Shown: positions 12,966 through 14,392 of the stretch, one piece after another | Numbering within the stretch: the stretch's first letter is position 1 | Layout: every line of letters starts with the position of its first letter | Position numbers and translations under genes: made by a program | From: JAISGQ01 sp045536305 | GTDB lineage: Bacteria > Bacillota > Clostridia > Oscillospirales > Acutalibacteraceae | Assembly: GCA_045536305.1 (NCBI GenBank) | Contig: JAZSNH010000083.1 | Location: forward strand, 1 to 14,392 | Direction of reading: 5' to 3' | Length of the DNA stretch: 14,392 nucleotides | The notes under the pieces: model-generated | What the model was told of the DNA's origin: nothing | Seen by the model: only the letters and a program-made list of their open reading frames with translations | Database searches by the model: none

Positions 12966-14392
12966 TTGGATAATAAAAAGGGTATTCGCAATCTGATACT
13001 CGCACTTATCGTACCGATCGCAATAATTGTTGTTGTTCTTGCACTGACAAACAATGTAAAGACGGACGATACAAAGTATTCGGAAATACTCAAGTATTTC
13101 GACTACAGACAGCCTGAATCGTCAACTGTCGAAAGCTGGAATTTCTCTCTTGAGACAGGTGAACTGACTATCAACCTCATACCTGCAGAGGGCGAGGAAA
13201 AGGGAAAGAAAATCAACTACGAGGTTCCAAACGTAAGCCTCTTTGAGTCTGATTATGATGAATTGTTCAAGGAATGCAGAGCAAGCGCATCAGATCATCC
13301 CATATTGAAGGCGCCTTATGATATCGAACCGCAAAAAGAGCCGAGCTGGATAGTAAGCTGGCTTCCCACCATCCTTCTCATAGGCATAATGATCCTGTTC
13401 TGGGTCGTGTTTATGCGCCGCATGAATAATGCGATGGGTGATAACGGCAAGACCATGAGCTTCGGCAAGGCAAAATACAAGAAGGTCGATGACGAAAAGA
13501 AAAAGACAACGTTCAACGATGTTGCAGGCGCTGACGAAGAAAAGGAAGAGCTTTCGGAAATCGTTGAGTTCCTTAAGAACCCGAAAAAATATAACGAGCT
13601 TGGCGCACACATTCCCAAGGGCGTACTGCTTGTAGGCCCTCCGGGCACAGGTAAAACCCTTCTTGCAAAGGCTGTGGCCGGCGAAGCCGGAGTGCCGTTC
13701 TTCTCGATCTCCGGTTCCGACTTCGTTGAAATGTTTGTCGGTGTCGGCGCATCCAGAGTGCGAGACCTGTTCGATCAGGCAAAGAAAAATTCTCCTGCTA
13801 TCGTTTTTATAGATGAGATCGATGCAGTCGGCAGACACAGAGGCGCAGGTCTCGGCGGCGGCCATGACGAGCGTGAGCAGACCCTCAATCAGCTGCTTGT
13901 TGAGATGGACGGCTTCGGTGTAAATGAGGGTGTTATCATTATTGCCGCGACCAACCGCCCCGATATTCTTGACCCGGCACTTACAAGACCCGGTCGTTTT
14001 GACCGTCAGGTAATGGTCGGCTATCCCGATATCAAGGGAAGAGAAGATATCCTCAAGGTCCATGCAAAGGGCAAGCCTTTAGCTCCCGATGTAAGCCTTG
14101 GCGATGTGGCAAAGGGTACTGCAGGCTTTACAGGCGCAGACCTTGAAAATCTTTTAAACGAAGCAGCGATTGTGGCAGCGAAAGATTCCAGAGGTTTTAT
14201 CAAGCAGGAAGATATTAAGAAATCCTTTATCAAAGTCGGTATCGGCGCAGAAAAGAAGAGCCGTATTATCTCCGACAAAGAAAAGAAGATTACCGCATAC
14301 CACGAAGCAGGTCATGCGATTTTATTCCACTTACTGCCGGATGTGGGACCGGTGTACACCGTATCTATTATCCCAACCGGCCCTGGGGCAGC
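12966..14392 (+). CDS. ftsH: ATP-dependent zinc metalloprotease FtsH (3' end cut by window)
   Basis: A membrane-anchored hexameric AAA+ protease that degrades misfolded membrane proteins and regulators. The window holds 475 codons, and the frame runs off the edge still open. Order: N-terminal membrane helix (about 10-27), an external domain (about 28-125), a second helix (about 128-150), then the AAA domain with Walker A GPPGTGKT (224-231, K230), Walker B VFIDEID (280-286), ATNRPDILDPALTRPGRFDR (sensor and arginine-finger region), and the zinc-protease motif HEAGH (446-450). The start is a TTG at 12966 with AAGGAG 8 nt upstream; no better start is seen and the N-terminus is normal for the family. 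The 52-nt gap after hpt shows no convincing promoter or terminator. Confidence 0.96.
   Translation, partial: MDNKKGIRNLILALIVPIAIIVVVLALTNNVKTDDTKYSEILKYFDYRQPESSTVESWNFSLETGELTINLIPAEGEEKGKKINYEVPNVSLFESDYDELFKECRASASDHPILKAPYDIEPQKEPSWIVSWLPTILLIGIMILFWVVFMRRMNNAMGDNGKTMSFGKAKYKKVDDEKKKTTFNDVAGADEEKEELSEIVEFLKNPKKYNELGAHIPKGVLLVGPPGTGKTLLAKAVAGEAGVPFFSISGSDFVEMFVGVGASRVRDLFDQAKKNSPAIVFIDEIDAVGRHRGAGLGGGHDEREQTLNQLLVEMDGFGVNEGVIIIAATNRPDILDPALTRPGRFDRQVMVGYPDIKGREDILKVHAKGKPLAPDVSLGDVAKGTAGFTGADLENLLNEAAIVAAKDSRGFIKQEDIKKSFIKVGIGAEKKSRIISDKEKKITAYHEAGHAILFHLLPDVGPVYTVSIIPTGPGA

Noticed and set aside
13290..14063. 257-codon minus-strand ORF
   Set aside because: Lies wholly opposite the conserved AAA domain of ftsH, with no plausible family features. 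It is a shadow of that gene.

Overview
The window looks like a chromosomal housekeeping region from a low-to-moderate GC Gram-positive bacterium, most likely a clostridium of the Ruminococcus/Oscillospiraceae kind. The basis is strong AGGAGG-type ribosome-binding sites, sigma-A-type promoters, GTG and TTG starts, a class II LysRS without a T-box, RNase J, a GdpP-type cyclic-di-AMP phosphodiesterase, and the Firmicute tilS-hpt-ftsH order. The assignment is inferred from gene content; no rRNA or other taxonomic marker is present. No phage, insertion sequence, CRISPR array, tRNA or rRNA was seen.

Left half (1-4030, all minus strand). Read in the direction of transcription, it starts with two tandem paralogous small zinc-ribbon proteins (4030-3246) behind their own promoter. 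Next come greA (3097-2621), behind a perfect consensus promoter, and lysS (2553-1033), with a strong hairpin between them. A textbook intrinsic terminator (987-1021) ends lysS. Beyond it is a lone ABC/AAA-type predicted ATPase (928-26).

Divergence point (4031-4248). Transcription switches from minus to plus here. A small multi-pass membrane protein of unknown function (4249-4833) is the first rightward gene.

Right half (4249-14392, all plus strand). A promoter at 4963-4991 and a leader containing a 9-bp stem-loop precede the RNase J gene, which carries an unusual 116-residue lysine/alanine/asparagine-rich N-terminal tail. Tightly packed genes follow: gdpP (gap 36 nt), rplI (29 nt), dnaB (3 nt), tilS (4 nt), hpt (17-nt overlap) and ftsH (52-nt gap; cut by the window end after 475 codons). 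The spacing and the absence of terminators suggest one long operon or overlapping operons joining RNA decay, second-messenger turnover, ribosome assembly, replication, tRNA-Ile decoding, purine salvage and membrane proteolysis.

Several starts were moved inward from the longest reading frame because a good ribosome-binding site and the family length agree: greA 3097, zinc-ribbon gene 3611, rnj 5143 (GTG) and gdpP 7180. The parts least explained by known families are the tandem zinc-ribbon pair with its palindrome-bearing promoter, the neighbouring orphan membrane protein, and the RNase J tail and leader. I did not find a convincing wholly new multi-gene system; most of the window is core metabolism.
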